Assembly (NCBI RefSeq): GCF_900120405.1
Contig: NZ_LT635493.1
Span: forward strand, 1,131,965 to 1,195,964
Direction of reading: 5' to 3'
DNA: 64,000 nucleotides
From: Urinicoccus massiliensis
GTDB lineage: Bacteria; Bacillota; Clostridia; Tissierellales; Peptoniphilaceae
Shown: in pieces, positions 1-10,399 of the stretch
Layout of the letters: each line of letters starts with the position of its first letter
Position numbering within the stretch: the stretch's first letter is position 1
The notes under the pieces: model-generated
Database searches by the model: none
What the model was told of the DNA's origin: nothing
The model's input: only the letters and a program-made list of their open reading frames with translations
Translations under genes and position numbers: made by a program

Positions 1-44
1 AAATTTTTTGCTTCTTTCAGTGCGTTAGGGTGAGAGGTAGGGGT

Positions 45-90
45 TTGGGGAAGGATAGGGCGAATCAAGACGCCCTACTTCCTTCCCCAA
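45..90. repeat. Long imperfect hairpin
   Basis: The left arm begins TTGGGGAAGGATAGGGCG; after an 8-base loop the right arm CGCCCTACTTCCTTCCCCAA returns with a two-base bulge. No T-tract follows, so it does not look like a standard terminator. It may be part of a dispersed repeat family. Confidence 0.6.
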
Positions 91-376
91 TATATAGGGA
101 AAAGGGTATATATAGAGAAGAATGTAAATAGGGATGTCCCCTATACAAAATATCCCTGGGAACGAAAGAACGGGCGATCACTGTCGATTTCTACCAATCA
201 GACTGCACTTCGTTTGTCTTCTTGGGAAATCTTAGTATCTTCCAGACCTAACTTGGCGACGAAGGAGCCATAGTAGGTCTTATGCAACCAATTGTCCAAA
301 TTTTAATTTGGCAACAATTGTCTGCGAACCTACCTACGATTCGAGCTTCGCTCTCATCGGGTTAGGTCATGAACCA

Positions 377-463
377 GGTCGCCCCTACAGACCATTCACA
401 AATATATCCCCAATATAAACAAACCCGAATCCGCAACATGGGCGGCACAGGGTCGCCCCTACA
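377..463. repeat. Direct repeat GGTCGCCCCTACA, two copies
   Basis: GGTCGCCCCTACA occurs at 377-389 and exactly again at 451-463, in a region without genes. Such GC-rich words in an AT-rich spacer are typical of REP-like intergenic repeats, but only two copies are visible here. Confidence 0.5.
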
Positions 464-603
464 TGGGAAATTCTGCATATTTATCTTGGACCTATATTTA
501 CATATCCTGTTTATCAAAACTTGCACAAAAAAACATTTTCACGCCCCAGGCCTTTTATTTACTTGTTTTCGGGGGTGAAAATAATTTATTTTTCTTGAAC
601 TTA

Positions 604-612
604 TGGTATAAT
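604..612 (+). promoter_or_regulatory. Extended -10 promoter of the V-ATPase operon
   Basis: TGGTATAAT forms an extended -10 box (TATAAT at 607-612), 35 bases before the first start codon. There is no good -35 box at 17 bases. The same TATGGTATAATAG context recurs at 17044-17055 before the S-layer gene, which suggests it is a real promoter type in this genome. Confidence 0.65.
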
Positions 613-646
613 AGGCATATAATAATCTTTGGAAAGAAGGGATGTT

Positions 647-979
647 TTGAAAAGAAGTATTGAAAGCATTCTTGATATTGACCGAAAGACAAGGGAATTG
701 GAGGGGGACACCAAGCGGTCTATTGACCAAATGGATGAGTCTTACCGCAAGGAGCTTTCTTCTTTGGAATATCAAAGGTCTAAGGAGGCTAAGGAAAAGG
801 CGAAGAAGTCTTATGACGAAACCCTGGATTCTTTCGCAAGGGATATTGAAGCGGTAAAAAGTGCTTCTCAGGTCCAATTGAAGAATATGGATCTTGAGTA
901 CAGCAAGGTGAAGGATGCCTTGGTGGAACGTGCTTTTACGAAAATTCTCGGGAAAGAAAGTGCAGACGATGATCAATAA
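647..979 (+). CDS. ntpF: V-type ATP synthase subunit H (G-like stalk)
   Basis: This is a small, highly charged, coiled-coil protein of 110 residues, as expected for the peripheral-stalk subunit that pairs with subunit E. I start it at the TTG at 647, five bases after GAAGGGA; the in-frame TTG at 629 has no ribosome site. It is the first gene of the nine-gene ATPase operon and overlaps the subunit C gene by 11 bases. The assignment rests on size, composition and position more than on a sharp motif. Confidence 0.75.
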   Translation: MKRSIESILDIDRKTRELEGDTKRSIDQMDESYRKELSSLEYQRSKEAKEKAKKSYDETLDSFARDIEAVKSASQVQLKNMDLEYSKVKDALVERAFTKILGKESADDDQ

Positions 980-2009
980 ATTTGCGGCTTTGAATGCCAA
1001 AATAGATCATATGTATGGTCAATTTCTAAAGGATGATGACATTTTGCTGCTTGCAGGCAAGCAGGACTTGGAAGATGTTTTTCGAAGGGTCAATGACTAT
1101 GGTTTTTTGGCCGAGTTTGATGCCTTTGAAAATGTGTATGATGCCCAAGATGTTTTAAAGGCCTATGAGGGGGGTCAGGTTAACAAGCTGACGCATTTTT
1201 TAACGGGACCCTACAAGGAGTTTATGCAGGCCTACACCCGGAGTGAGGAAATGAACCGGCTGAAATTGGTTTTACGTTGCCTCCGTTTCCACAAGAATGT
1301 GGGGGATTTGACTTTTAACCAGCTGGTTTTAGGCAAGCAAAAGATTCAACTCAAGAATGAAACAATCGCACAATTTGTTGATAGACTAAAGATGACCAAG
1401 TATTACAGAATTTTAAAGCCTTATCAAAATGAGGAGGAGGATGTAATACTTTTTTATATGGAAATGAACCTGGACAAGCTCTACTACCAAGATTTGTTGG
1501 GGGCTACGGCCAAGTTTTCTAAGGAAAACAAGGACTGGTTCAAGAGGATCTTTGGTCGCAAGATTGACTTGTTGAATATTCTCTGGATGGCTCGGGCCAA
1601 GAAGTATTATCAGCTCTTACCGGAAGAAATTATGAATTTCTGTATTCTTGGTGGTGACTATTATAATTATAAGCGTCTATCGGACCTTTGTTACACCAAG
1701 TCGGAGGGGGAATTTTTAAAGAGGATCGCCCAAACGCCCTATGCCTTTTTGTTTGAAGGGGAGGATGTGTATTTATACAGCCACCGCAGGGCCAGTCGGT
1801 TTTTGTATTATTATTGCAAGAGCCAGATCAAGTTTTCTAAGGGGAACATGGGCAAGTTGTTTTGCTATTTGATTCTCCTGGAAAGTGAGATGAATGACTT
1901 GAGGATCTTGTTTGAAAGTGCTCGTTTCCACATTGATACGGAGGATAAGCTGAAGTATTTAACGAGGCATTTAGGACATATAGAAGGAAGTGAAGTGAAT
2001 GGCTATTGA
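969..2009 (+). CDS. ntpC: V-type ATP synthase subunit C (AC39 family)
   Basis: 346 residues beginning MINKFAALNAKI, the usual N-terminus of AC39/NtpC proteins, which form the cap linking the central rotor stalk to the membrane ring. The ATG at 969 is chosen over one at 915 because family members begin with this F-A-x-x-N-A-K motif. It overlaps the genes on both sides by 11 bases, so translation is probably coupled along the operon. The length is normal for the family. Confidence 0.88.
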   Translation: MINKFAALNAKIDHMYGQFLKDDDILLLAGKQDLEDVFRRVNDYGFLAEFDAFENVYDAQDVLKAYEGGQVNKLTHFLTGPYKEFMQAYTRSEEMNRLKLVLRCLRFHKNVGDLTFNQLVLGKQKIQLKNETIAQFVDRLKMTKYYRILKPYQNEEEDVILFYMEMNLDKLYYQDLLGATAKFSKENKDWFKRIFGRKIDLLNILWMARAKKYYQLLPEEIMNFCILGGDYYNYKRLSDLCYTKSEGEFLKRIAQTPYAFLFEGEDVYLYSHRRASRFLYYYCKSQIKFSKGNMGKLFCYLILLESEMNDLRILFESARFHIDTEDKLKYLTRHLGHIEGSEVNGY

Positions 2010-3936
2010 GCAAATGCGAATGATGAATTTAATTGGTCCCAAGCCCACCATGAATTCTGTCTTGGTGGATTTATTGCGCTTGGATGCCTGTGAATTTATT
2101 CATGCTCAAGGGGAAGTAGACAAGAATAATTTTGCCCTAAGTTTGGAAGATGAAGACAACCTGGACAAGAATATTGAACTCAACTATGTCAAGCCCTTTG
2201 GGACGAGTCAATCTCTGGACCAGGGACGGGACTTGCTCCAAGGTCTTAGGGATTTTTACGGGTTCAAGGATATTGACCGGGTCTATACGGACCGGGTGGA
2301 TATGGACAAGGACTACGACCCCATCATTGATATGATGAAAAAGCAAAGGGCGGACCATGACCAAATCCACAAGAGTTTGGAAATTTTGGAAGAAATTGAA
2401 AATAACCGGGCTCTTTTTGACGATATTGATGCCAACTTGGAGGACTTGTCTGAGCTGGAAAATTTCAATGTCCGCTTTGGCTTTTTAACGGCGGAAGGCC
2501 GCTTCCGCTTGAAGAAGAATTACAGCAATATCCTGGCGGTTTTTTACCACACAGGGACCCTGGACAAGGACCGGGAAATTTATTTCACCATTTATCCCAA
2601 GGAAATGGACAATGAAATTGACCGGGTTTTGAAGTCTTTGGGCTGGATGGATATTGATATTTTAGGGCATGATGAGCGGATTTCCAAGGATATTATCCTG
2701 AATTTGGGTGTGGAAATCCAAGAGCTTAGGAGCCAATCGGACCAAATTGAGTCGGAAAGGGTCCAATATGTTCATGACCACCAAGAGGACATGAAGGAGG
2801 CTCTGGCCTATATTTATTTGAAGGATAAGATTGAAGAGTTAAAGACCATGATGCTGCAGTCGGACCACTATTATTTCTTATCTGCCTGGGTTGGATTGTC
2901 GGATATTGAAGCCATCAAGGCCTTGGAAGGCAAGTACAAGGGCTTATCTATTGACTTTATCGACCCCAAGAAGAATTCCAACCCACCGACAAAATTAAAG
3001 AATTGGAAATTTTTCAAGCCTTTTGAATTCTTGATCAATATGTACGGTACACCGAATTATTATGAATTTGATCCTACGGTGATTTTTGGGATTACCTATA
3101 TGGTCTTATTCGGCGCCATGTTCGGTGATATTGGTCAGGGGGCAGTATTCTTCTTAGCAGGAATGCTCTTGTCCCGCAAGCTGGGCGCCTTTGGACAGCT
3201 TTTAAAACGCCTGGGCCTGTCGTCTATGGTCTTTGGGGCCCTCTACGGGTCTATTTTTGGGAGTGAGGAAATTTTCTCGGGGCTTTGGTTTAAGCCTTTT
3301 GACCAAATCAACCGGACCCTGGTTACGGCCATTTGTTTCGGGGTTCTTCTCCTCCTGATTTCTTATGCAATTGGGATTTATAACCAAGTCAAGCAGGATG
3401 AAAAGAGCCAGGCTTTCTTTTCAAAAGAGGGCGTTTTGGGTCTTGTGATTTTTTTGAATGTTATCAATATTGGGGTTTACCTACTGGCTAAGCTGGTAGT
3501 GGTCCCGATTTTTGTCAGTGTATTTTTCATTGTCCTGTCCTTGGTCTTGATGTTGTTCCAAGGACCCATTGTGGAAAAGCTGACCCACAAGAAGGTGGTT
3601 GAATCTAAGGTGGACTATTACACGGAAGGGATTTTCTCCCTGGTGGAAACCATGCTTTCTACGGTTACGGGGATTATTTCCTTTATCCGGGTAGGGGCCT
3701 TTGCCATCAACCATGTGGGCTTGTTTTTAGCCTTCCAAACCCTGGGCAAGATGATTGGGTCTTCCGGGGGAAATACGCTGGTTTTAATTGTAGGGAACAT
3801 TGTCATTATTGCCCTGGAAGGATTGATTGTTTTTATCCAATCCTTGCGTTTGGAATACTATGAAATGTTCAGTCGTTTTTACAAGGGAAATGGCCGCTTG
3901 TTTAAGGCGGATAAGATATCCATGAAGGAGGATTAA
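1999..3936 (+). CDS. ntpI: V-type ATP synthase subunit I (a-subunit)
   Basis: 645 residues: a soluble coiled-coil N-terminal half (about 1-340) and a C-terminal membrane half with some seven helices. This is the stator subunit that forms the ion half-channels against the c-ring. The segment VGAFAINHVGLFLAFQ near residue 570 matches the conserved R-V/A-x-A-x-x-x-x-x-H region with the essential arginine (FIRVGAFA). A good ribosome site (GAAGGAAGTG) precedes the ATG. Ion specificity (sodium or proton) cannot be told from this subunit. Confidence 0.93.
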   Translation: MAIEQMRMMNLIGPKPTMNSVLVDLLRLDACEFIHAQGEVDKNNFALSLEDEDNLDKNIELNYVKPFGTSQSLDQGRDLLQGLRDFYGFKDIDRVYTDRVDMDKDYDPIIDMMKKQRADHDQIHKSLEILEEIENNRALFDDIDANLEDLSELENFNVRFGFLTAEGRFRLKKNYSNILAVFYHTGTLDKDREIYFTIYPKEMDNEIDRVLKSLGWMDIDILGHDERISKDIILNLGVEIQELRSQSDQIESERVQYVHDHQEDMKEALAYIYLKDKIEELKTMMLQSDHYYFLSAWVGLSDIEAIKALEGKYKGLSIDFIDPKKNSNPPTKLKNWKFFKPFEFLINMYGTPNYYEFDPTVIFGITYMVLFGAMFGDIGQGAVFFLAGMLLSRKLGAFGQLLKRLGLSSMVFGALYGSIFGSEEIFSGLWFKPFDQINRTLVTAICFGVLLLLISYAIGIYNQVKQDEKSQAFFSKEGVLGLVIFLNVINIGVYLLAKLVVVPIFVSVFFIVLSLVLMLFQGPIVEKLTHKKVVESKVDYYTEGIFSLVETMLSTVTGIISFIRVGAFAINHVGLFLAFQTLGKMIGSSGGNTLVLIVGNIVIIALEGLIVFIQSLRLEYYEMFSRFYKGNGRLFKADKISMKED

Positions 3937-3937
3937 A

Positions 3938-4363
3938 ATGGGGAAAATTATTTTGTTTTTATCTTTAACAGTCGTTGCACTTTTTGCCGGGGCAGGTTTT
4001 CTTGCCTACAACAGGACAGAAAAGTCCAAGAAGTTTGTTCGTTCAGTCATTAAGTTAAATTTATTTATCTTTGTACCGGTTTTCGTCTTTGGTCTTGTGA
4101 CCCTAGTACCAGAAATCACTCAAGCTGCCAGTGAAACTGCTTCCGGCAGTGGCCAAGGCCTGGGTTATTTGGCTGCCGGCCTATCCACCGGTCTTGCTGC
4201 TTTGGGTGCTGGTGTTGCCGTATCTAATGTAGGTTCTGCAGCCATTGGGGCTGTCAGTGAAGATCCGGACATTCTTGGTAAGTCCATGATTTACCTGGGA
4301 CTTGCTGAAGGGATTGCCATTTACGGTCTGATTATTTCTATTATGATTTTAGGATCCCTATAA
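3938..4363 (+). CDS. ntpK: V-type ATP synthase subunit K (c-ring proteolipid)
   Basis: 141 residues with four hydrophobic stretches. Only the last two (about 73-141) form the classic glycine-rich c-hairpin, with the ion-binding glutamate in LGLAEGIAIYGL. The first two helices and their linker are a divergent extension, a form also known in some clostridial ATPases. Each ring subunit therefore carries one ion site, not two. A strong ribosome site (AAGGAGG) and a one-base gap after subunit I indicate high, coupled expression. Confidence 0.92.
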   Translation: MGKIILFLSLTVVALFAGAGFLAYNRTEKSKKFVRSVIKLNLFIFVPVFVFGLVTLVPEITQAASETASGSGQGLGYLAAGLSTGLAALGAGVAVSNVGSAAIGAVSEDPDILGKSMIYLGLAEGIAIYGLIISIMILGSL

Positions 4364-4686
4364 TGCGCTCTTTGGCCTTAACGGATAATCGAGATATTTT
4401 AACTGGTTTGCGAATGGCGGGAATTGAAGGGGTCTTGTGTGGAAATGAGGAGTCCTTAAGGGACGAATTCCACCGGGCCCTGGCCAATGACAAGGTGGGC
4501 TTAATTATTTTAACCACCCGGGGTTTTTACGCCCTGGAGGAGGAAGTCATTGACGTGAAGATGCACAGGGCATCTCCTCTAATTGTCACAATTCCGGAAA
4601 TCGACGGTCATATGGACCAAGATTTTATCTTAAAGTACATTCAAGAATCCATCGGTATTGGAATGAAGGATGATGCAAAGGAATGA
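4363..4686 (+). CDS. ntpG: V-type ATP synthase subunit F
   Basis: 107 residues, the usual size of the central-stalk subunit F that binds subunit D. It begins MRSLALTDNRDILTGLRMAG, resembling the family's N-terminal Rossmann-like fold (D-x-D/N then T-G-x-R-x-x-G), with a later LIILTTRG strand. Its ATG overlaps the subunit K stop in a TAATG junction, so translation is coupled. Confidence 0.9.
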   Translation: MRSLALTDNRDILTGLRMAGIEGVLCGNEESLRDEFHRALANDKVGLIILTTRGFYALEEEVIDVKMHRASPLIVTIPEIDGHMDQDFILKYIQESIGIGMKDDAKE

Positions 4687-5309
4687 TTTATCTTGAAAAG
4701 AAAATCGCCATCTTTAATGAGATGGTGTATTTAAAAAAAGAAAAAGAGTCCAAGGAAAAAATAGAGGCAGAAAAGGCCCGGTTGGACCAAGCCTTGGCAG
4801 ATAAGACCCGGGAAATGGACCAAAAGGAAAAGGACTTAATTGCCAGAAGGATCCAATTGGCCAAGGAACAGGGCTATGACCAAGTCATGAACACCAAGGA
4901 AGAAACCCGGATTGAGGTTTTAAAGAAGGAACAAGCTCTTTTTCAAGACTTTATTGCCAGCTTGAAGGAAAAATTAAAGGCCTTTCGGGAAAGTGAAGCC
5001 TATGTCCAAAGGGAAGGGGATATCTTCAAGGGGATCTTGGCTGATGTCAATGAGGAAAGGATTACGGTCCACCTTATGGACCAAGACCGAGACCGCTTGG
5101 AAGGCGCCTTTAATAAGATCGCCGAGGAAGAAGGGGTCCACTTGGACTTTGTCTCCTTGGAAAAAAAGGCCCTGGGGGGCTTTATGGTATCGGACAAGGA
5201 AGAAAGCTTCTTTATCAATGCCAGCTTTCAAGCAAAAATTGACAGTTTGAATTATGAATTAGGAAAGATGCTGCATAATCAGTTGAAAGTTGAAGGTGGT
5301 ATGGATTGA
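4683..5309 (+). CDS. ntpE: V-type ATP synthase subunit E
   Basis: 208 residues with a long charged coiled coil over roughly the first 100 residues and a mixed C-terminal domain. This is the peripheral-stalk subunit that clamps the A3B3 head. The start overlaps the subunit F stop by four bases. The last codons overlap the start of subunit A. Confidence 0.88.
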   Translation: MIYLEKKIAIFNEMVYLKKEKESKEKIEAEKARLDQALADKTREMDQKEKDLIARRIQLAKEQGYDQVMNTKEETRIEVLKKEQALFQDFIASLKEKLKAFRESEAYVQREGDIFKGILADVNEERITVHLMDQDRDRLEGAFNKIAEEEGVHLDFVSLEKKALGGFMVSDKEESFFINASFQAKIDSLNYELGKMLHNQLKVEGGMD

Positions 5310-7072
5310 AAACAGCATATGTAAAAATTGTGGACGGTCCTGTTGTCAAAGCAACTGGTATGAAGGATTTCCAAGTAAGGGAAATGGTGGTTGTCGGGGA
5401 AAAGAAGTTAATCGGCGAAGTCATTTCCATAGATGGGGACCTGGGGACCATCCAGGTCTATGAAGAAACAGAAGGCCTCAAGAGGGATGAAGAAATCCAA
5501 TCCACTGGGGCGCCCTTGAGTGTTAAGTTGGGCCCTGGTATGGTGTCCAACATCTTTGACGGGATCCAACGTCCCCTAAAGAGCATCCAAGACAAGCACG
5601 GCAACTTTATGCCGGAAGGAATTGGTCTGATTTCTCTGGACCAAGAAAAGCTCTGGCCTGTGACTTTTACGGTGAAAAAGGGAGACTTTGTCCAAGAGGG
5701 ACAAATCTTCGGAACGGTTCCTGAAACGGACTCCATGACCCACCGGCTCCTGATTCCCATGGGGGTTTCCGGAACCATTGAAGAAATGGTGGAAGAGGGG
5801 TCCTACAATATTGAAGAGGTCCTCTTAAGAGTCAAGGACGAAAATGACAAGATCCACGAAGTGAAGATGGCCCAAGAATGGCCAGTCCGGGTTCCCCGTC
5901 CTGTAAAGCACAGGAAGGCCACCCGGGAAATCCTCTTGACAGGGCAAAGGGTTTTGGATACCTTTTTCCCCATTGCCAAGGGGGGAACTTGTGCCGTTCC
6001 CGGTGGTTTCGGAACGGGCAAGACCATGACCCAACACCAAATTGCAAAATATTGTGACGCTGACTTGATCATCTATATTGGTTGCGGGGAACGGGGTAAC
6101 GAAATGACCGAGGTATTGGAAGACTTTCCAAACCTGGTGGACCCCTATACCAAGCAATCTCTTATGAACCGGACCATCTTAATTGCCAACACATCCAACA
6201 TGCCGGTAGCTGCCCGGGAAGCCTCCATCTATACTGGAGTTACCATGGCAGAATACTTCCGGGACCAAGGATATGACGTGGCCCTGATGGCGGATTCCAC
6301 CTCTCGTTGGGCCGAAGCCCTAAGGGAAATTTCTGGTCGTTTGGAAGAAATGCCAGCGGAAGAAGGCTATCCAGCCTACCTACCCTCTCGGGTTGCGGGC
6401 TTTTATGAACGGGCCGGGTCGGCAGAAACTTTTTCCGGTAAGGACGGGTCTGTTACCCTGATTGGGGCTGTATCCCCGGCTGGTGGAGACTTTTCCGAAC
6501 CTGTTACAGAAAACACCAAGCGCTTTGTCAATGTCTTCTTGGCCCTGGACAAGAACCTGGCCTATGCAAGACACTATCCCGCCATCCAATGGATGACCTC
6601 TTATTCCCAATACATTGCCGATTTGAAAAACTACTATGAATTGGCCCTGGATGGGGATTTAGTGGGTCTACGGAACAAGTGCATGGACATCCTCCATCAA
6701 GAAGCCAAGTTAAACGAAATTGTCCTCTTGGTTGGGGAAGAAGTCTTGCCAGATGACCAAAGGTTACTTTTGGCCATTGCCCGGGTTTTAAAGGTGGGCT
6801 TTTTGCAACAAAATGCCTTTAACAAGATCGACACCTTTGTGCCCTTGGAAAAGCAATACAATATGTTAAAAACCATTGACCACTTGTATGAAGCCGGGAA
6901 GAAGGCCTTGAGCCAAAAAATTCCCATCCGGCAAATTAAGAATGAAGACCTCTTTGGAAAAATTATCAACATGAAATACAACATTGAAAATGACGATGAA
7001 GAAGCCTTTGTCCATTTAAGCAATGAAATTGACAATTTTTACGAAGATTTGATAAAAGATAATAGGGGATGA
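5306..7072 (+). CDS. ntpA: V-type ATP synthase catalytic subunit A
   Basis: 588 residues, the catalytic ATPase of the head. Walker A is [11 protein letters not shown] near residue 233, where most homologues have GPFGAGKT. The arginine/serine-rich [27 protein letters not shown] region and the non-homologous insert of A-type subunits (about residues 110-190) are intact. Translation starts at a TTG overlapping the subunit E stop, six bases after AAGGTGG. All catalytic motifs seem functional. Confidence 0.96.
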   Translation: MKTAYVKIVDGPVVKATGMKDFQVREMVVVGEKKLIGEVISIDGDLGTIQVYEETEGLKRDEEIQSTGAPLSVKLGPGMVSNIFDGIQRPLKSIQDKHGNFMPEGIGLISLDQEKLWPVTFTVKKGDFVQEGQIFGTVPETDSMTHRLLIPMGVSGTIEEMVEEGSYNIEEVLLRVKDENDKIHEVKMAQEWPVRVPRPVKHRKATREILLTGQRVLDTFFPIAKGGTCAVPGGFGTGKTMTQHQIAKYCDADLIIYIGCGERGNEMTEVLEDFPNLVDPYTKQSLMNRTILIANTSNMPVAAREASIYTGVTMAEYFRDQGYDVALMADSTSRWAEALREISGRLEEMPAEEGYPAYLPSRVAGFYERAGSAETFSGKDGSVTLIGAVSPAGGDFSEPVTENTKRFVNVFLALDKNLAYARHYPAIQWMTSYSQYIADLKNYYELALDGDLVGLRNKCMDILHQEAKLNEIVLLVGEEVLPDDQRLLLAIARVLKVGFLQQNAFNKIDTFVPLEKQYNMLKTIDHLYEAGKKALSQKIPIRQIKNEDLFGKIINMKYNIENDDEEAFVHLSNEIDNFYEDLIKDNRG

Positions 7073-7076
7073 GACA

Positions 7077-8465
7077 TTGAAAAAAGAATATGTGCGTTTA
7101 AAACATGTGGAAGGTTCCATGATTGAACTTGACCGTTTGCACCACGTAGGCTTTGGGGAAATTGTTGAAATTAAATCCCTAGACACGGGCAAAAAACAAG
7201 TGGGTCAAGTGACAAAAATTGATGGAGATTCCTGTGTCCTTCAAGTATTTGGAGACAACCTGGGGGCTTCGACCAGAAACCGGAGTGTAACCTTTTTAGG
7301 TAAGCCCTTTGAGATTCCTGTATCCAAGGAAATTCTCGGCCGGGTTTTCAACGGAATTGGAGAGCCCATTGATGAAGGGGGTCCCATCTATTCCAATAAA
7401 TTTTTAAATGTCAATGGACGGCCCATGAACCCAGTTTCTCGCCAATACCCCCGGAACTTTATCCAAACGGGGATTTCCTCCATTGACGCCCTAATGACCC
7501 TGATTCGGGGACAAAAGCTCCCTATCTTTTCCGGGTCCGGCCTGCCCCATAATGAACTGGCAGCCCAAATTGTTCGCCAAGCAAAGATCACCGGAGATGC
7601 AGGGGAAGACTCCTTTGCTATTGTCTTTGCGGCCATCGGCGTTAAACACGACGAAGCCGACTACTTCCAAAATGCCTTTAAAAATTCTGGGGTTTCTGAA
7701 AAGGTCGTTATGTATATCAACTACGCCGATGACCCCATTATGGAACGGTTGATTGTGCCCAAGTGTGCCCTGACAGCGGCAGAATACTTGGCCTATGAAG
7801 AAAAGAAACACGTCTTGGTCATCATGACCGACATCACATCCTATGCCGAAGCCTTGCGGGAAGTTTCCTCTTCTCGGGAAGAAGTTCCCTCCAGAAAGGG
7901 CTACCCGGGCCATCTCTATTCTGACTTGGCCATGCTCTATGAACGGGCCGGGATGATCCAAGGCATTGATGGATCGGTAACCTTGATTCCCATCCTGACC
8001 ATGCCCAATGACGACATCACCCACCCCATTGCCGACTTAACGGGTTACATTACCGAGGGGCAAATTGTACTTTCTCGAGACTTGGCAGGCCAAGGTCTTT
8101 ATCCACCCATCCAGGTCCTACCCTCCCTGTCCCGGCTAATGAAGGACGGCATCGGGGAAGGCTACACCAGAAAGGACCACGACAGCCTGTCCTCCCAATT
8201 GTTTGCTTCCTATTCCCGGGTGCAAGAAGTGCGGGCCTTGGCGCAAATTATTGGAGCCGACGACCTGTCTCCGGAAGACCAAATGGTCTTGAAGTTCGGC
8301 CAAGCCTTTGAAGACAAGTTTATCAACCAAGGTAGCGAAAGCAACCGGGATATTGAAACAACCCTGGACTTGGGTTGGGAACTTTTAAGACTCCTACCGG
8401 AAACCAGCCTGGACCGGATTTCTCCTGAATTAAAAGAAGAATTCTTGGGGAAGAAAGATGAGTAA
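7077..8465 (+). CDS. ntpB: V-type ATP synthase subunit B
   Basis: 462 residues, the non-catalytic nucleotide-binding partner of subunit A. The normal P-loop is replaced by [13 protein letters not shown], diagnostic of B subunits. The [25 protein letters not shown] segment matches the family closely. The start is a TTG preceded by AGGGGATGAG, leaving a four-base gap after subunit A. It overlaps the subunit D gene by eight bases. Confidence 0.96.
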   Translation: MKKEYVRLKHVEGSMIELDRLHHVGFGEIVEIKSLDTGKKQVGQVTKIDGDSCVLQVFGDNLGASTRNRSVTFLGKPFEIPVSKEILGRVFNGIGEPIDEGGPIYSNKFLNVNGRPMNPVSRQYPRNFIQTGISSIDALMTLIRGQKLPIFSGSGLPHNELAAQIVRQAKITGDAGEDSFAIVFAAIGVKHDEADYFQNAFKNSGVSEKVVMYINYADDPIMERLIVPKCALTAAEYLAYEEKKHVLVIMTDITSYAEALREVSSSREEVPSRKGYPGHLYSDLAMLYERAGMIQGIDGSVTLIPILTMPNDDITHPIADLTGYITEGQIVLSRDLAGQGLYPPIQVLPSLSRLMKDGIGEGYTRKDHDSLSSQLFASYSRVQEVRALAQIIGADDLSPEDQMVLKFGQAFEDKFINQGSESNRDIETTLDLGWELLRLLPETSLDRISPELKEEFLGKKDE

Positions 8466-9078
8466 CCGTGTAATTCCCACCAAGGCCAATCTCTTAAACC
8501 TAAAAGACCAGGTGGCCTTTGCCCAAAAGGGATATGAACTTTTAGATAAGAAAAGAACCGTTTTGATCCAAGAAATGATGCGGTTAAATGGGGTGGCCAA
8601 GGACCTCCAAGGGGAAATCCATAAGATGATTGAACAATCCTATGGGTCCTTGATTGACGCCACCATTGTCATGGGGTCTGAAAATGTAGAAGGCCTCTCC
8701 CAATCCATGGCCCTGGAACCAGGCTTTGACCTCCAATCCAGGTCCGTTATGGGGGTGGAAGTGCCCAAGATCAACTACAAGAAACGTCCCCTAAAGACGG
8801 AGTATTCCTTCCACCAATCCACAGCCGCCTTTGACCAGGCTTCCTTGGATTTTAACCAACTTCTCTACTATATCTACCAGCTGGCAGAAATTGAAACCAG
8901 CGTTTTCCGGATTGCCCAGGAAATCAAGCAGACGGCCAAAAGGGCCAATGCCTTGGACAAGATCCAAATTCCCAAATTTACGGAAAATATTAAGATGATT
9001 GAAGACGTCTTGGCAGAAAAGGAAAGAGAAGACTTCTTTCGTTTGAAAAAAGTAAAGAAAAAAAGAGAAGACAAATAA
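8458..9078 (+). CDS. ntpD: V-type ATP synthase subunit D (central stalk)
   Basis: 206 residues beginning with [10 protein letters not shown], the hallmark of NtpD/VMA8 subunits, followed by a long antiparallel coiled coil that rotates inside the A3B3 head. It is the last gene of the operon, followed at once by a strong terminator. Confidence 0.94.
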   Translation: MSNRVIPTKANLLNLKDQVAFAQKGYELLDKKRTVLIQEMMRLNGVAKDLQGEIHKMIEQSYGSLIDATIVMGSENVEGLSQSMALEPGFDLQSRSVMGVEVPKINYKKRPLKTEYSFHQSTAAFDQASLDFNQLLYYIYQLAEIETSVFRIAQEIKQTAKRANALDKIQIPKFTENIKMIEDVLAEKEREDFFRLKKVKKKREDK

Positions 9079-9081
9079 AAG

Positions 9082-9118
9082 AACCCTTAAGCTTGACGGC
9101 TTAAGGGTTTTCTTTGTT
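9082..9118. terminator. Bidirectional Rho-independent terminator
   Basis: An 11-base stem (AACCCTTAAGC / GCTTAAGGGTT) with a six-base loop is followed by TTCTTTGTTT on the plus strand. It lies between the convergent ATPase and tetrapyrrole operons and probably serves both. Confidence 0.9.
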
Positions 9119-9124
9119 TGGCTC

Positions 9125-10399
9125 TTATTTACAAATTTTTTCCAAGACCCGGCGGTTGGCCTGGATGGTTTTTTCAATGATGTCTTCTGTATGGGCGTCG
9201 CTAAGGAAGATGGCTTCAAATTGGGCCGGAGCCATGATAAAACCTTCCTTGACCATGCCTTGGAAGTACTTGGCATAGAGGTCGGTGTCGGCCTTTTGGA
9301 CGTCGTCAAAGGACTTGATTTGGTCAAATTCTCCAAAGAAGAGGCTCAGCATGGAGTGGAAACGGGTAACCTTGCCAGGAATGCCCAGGTCAGAAAGGTT
9401 TTTGCTAAAGCCTTGGTCCAATTCATAGGCAAAGCGGTCTAATTTTTCATAAATTTCCGGATGGGCTTCCAGGACTTTTAGGGTGTCCAGGCCAATTTTC
9501 ATGGCCAGGGGGTTGCCGGACAGGGTTCCTGCCTGGTAGACCCCTCCCAGGGGAGAGAGTTTTTCCATAATTTCTCTGGACCCAGCAAAGGCTCCTACGG
9601 GAAGGCCACCACCGATGATTTTTCCATAGGTATAGAGGTCGGCCTTGACGTCAAAATAGTCGCCAACAGACCCGTAACGGGTCCGAAAACCGGTAATGAC
9701 TTCGTCAAAAATAAAAAGGGCCTTGTTGTCGTCGCAAAGCCTTCTCAAGCCTTGTAGAAATTCTTTGTCAGGAACCACAACCCCCATGTTGCCGGCAATG
9801 GGTTCGATGATGATACAGGCAATTTGGTCCTTGAATTGGTCAAATTTTTCCCGGACATCGGCCAGGTCGTTGTAGCGACAGACGATGGTATCTTGGATGG
9901 TGCCTTGGGGAACGCCAAGAGAGGTGGGGGCATAGTAGGTCAGGGTTCCGGACCCACTTTTTACCAAGAGGCCGTCGGAATGGCCGTGGTAGCAACCCTC
10001 AAACTTGATAATCTTGTTGCGGCCAGTGTAGCCCCGGGCCAAACGGATGGCCGACATGGTGGCTTCGGTGCCGGAGTTAACCATCCGGACCATGTCGGTT
10101 TTGGTGGCCCGGGTAAAGGTCTCGGCCATGGTGACTTCCACATCGGAAGGTAGTCCCAGGGTTAGGACTTCATCCAGGTAGCCTTGGGCTTTTTTAACCA
10201 GGTCCTCCCGGCCATGGCCCAGGATCATGGGGCCCCAGGAGCAGATATAGTCGATGTATTCCTTGCCATCTGTAGAATAGAGATGACATCCCTTGGCCTT
10301 GTTAAAAAAGATGGGGTCCATATGGACAGAGCCAAAGGCCCGGACTGGAGAGTTGACTCCTCCGGGAATGACTTTTTTTGCGCGGTCAAAAAGGGTCAT
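9125..10399 (-). CDS. hemL: Glutamate-1-semialdehyde 2,1-aminomutase
   Basis: 424 residues, a PLP enzyme that converts glutamate-1-semialdehyde to 5-aminolevulinate, the second step of the C5 pathway begun by HemA. The PLP lysine is in TYGKIIGGGLPVGAFAG and the N-terminal NSGTEATMSAIRLARG motif is intact. It is the last gene of the minus-strand operon and overlaps hemB by four bases. Length and motifs are normal. Confidence 0.96.
   Translation of the reverse strand: MTLFDRAKKVIPGGVNSPVRAFGSVHMDPIFFNKAKGCHLYSTDGKEYIDYICSWGPMILGHGREDLVKKAQGYLDEVLTLGLPSDVEVTMAETFTRATKTDMVRMVNSGTEATMSAIRLARGYTGRNKIIKFEGCYHGHSDGLLVKSGSGTLTYYAPTSLGVPQGTIQDTIVCRYNDLADVREKFDQFKDQIACIIIEPIAGNMGVVVPDKEFLQGLRRLCDDNKALFIFDEVITGFRTRYGSVGDYFDVKADLYTYGKIIGGGLPVGAFAGSREIMEKLSPLGGVYQAGTLSGNPLAMKIGLDTLKVLEAHPEIYEKLDRFAYELDQGFSKNLSDLGIPGKVTRFHSMLSLFFGEFDQIKSFDDVQKADTDLYAKYFQGMVKEGFIMAPAQFEAIFLSDAHTEDIIEKTIQANRRVLEKICK

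Larger units (their letters stand above)
1..646. other. Gene-free region upstream of the V-ATPase operon
   Basis: I see no convincing gene here. The short open frames at 369-663 lack a ribosome site and any family resemblance. The stretch holds a strong hairpin (45-90), an AT-rich inverted repeat near 287-325, two copies of a 13-base direct repeat (377-389 and 451-463), and at the right end the promoter of the ATPase operon. It looks like a spacer containing dispersed non-coding repeats. Confidence 0.6.

Noticed and set aside
595..612. TTGAAC at 595 as the -35 of the ATPase promoter
   Set aside because: It is only six bases from TATAAT; an extended -10 promoter explains the site better.
539..1000. 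153-codon minus-strand frame opposite the first ATPase gene
   Set aside because: It is antisense to a well-supported gene, has no ribosome site and resembles no family.
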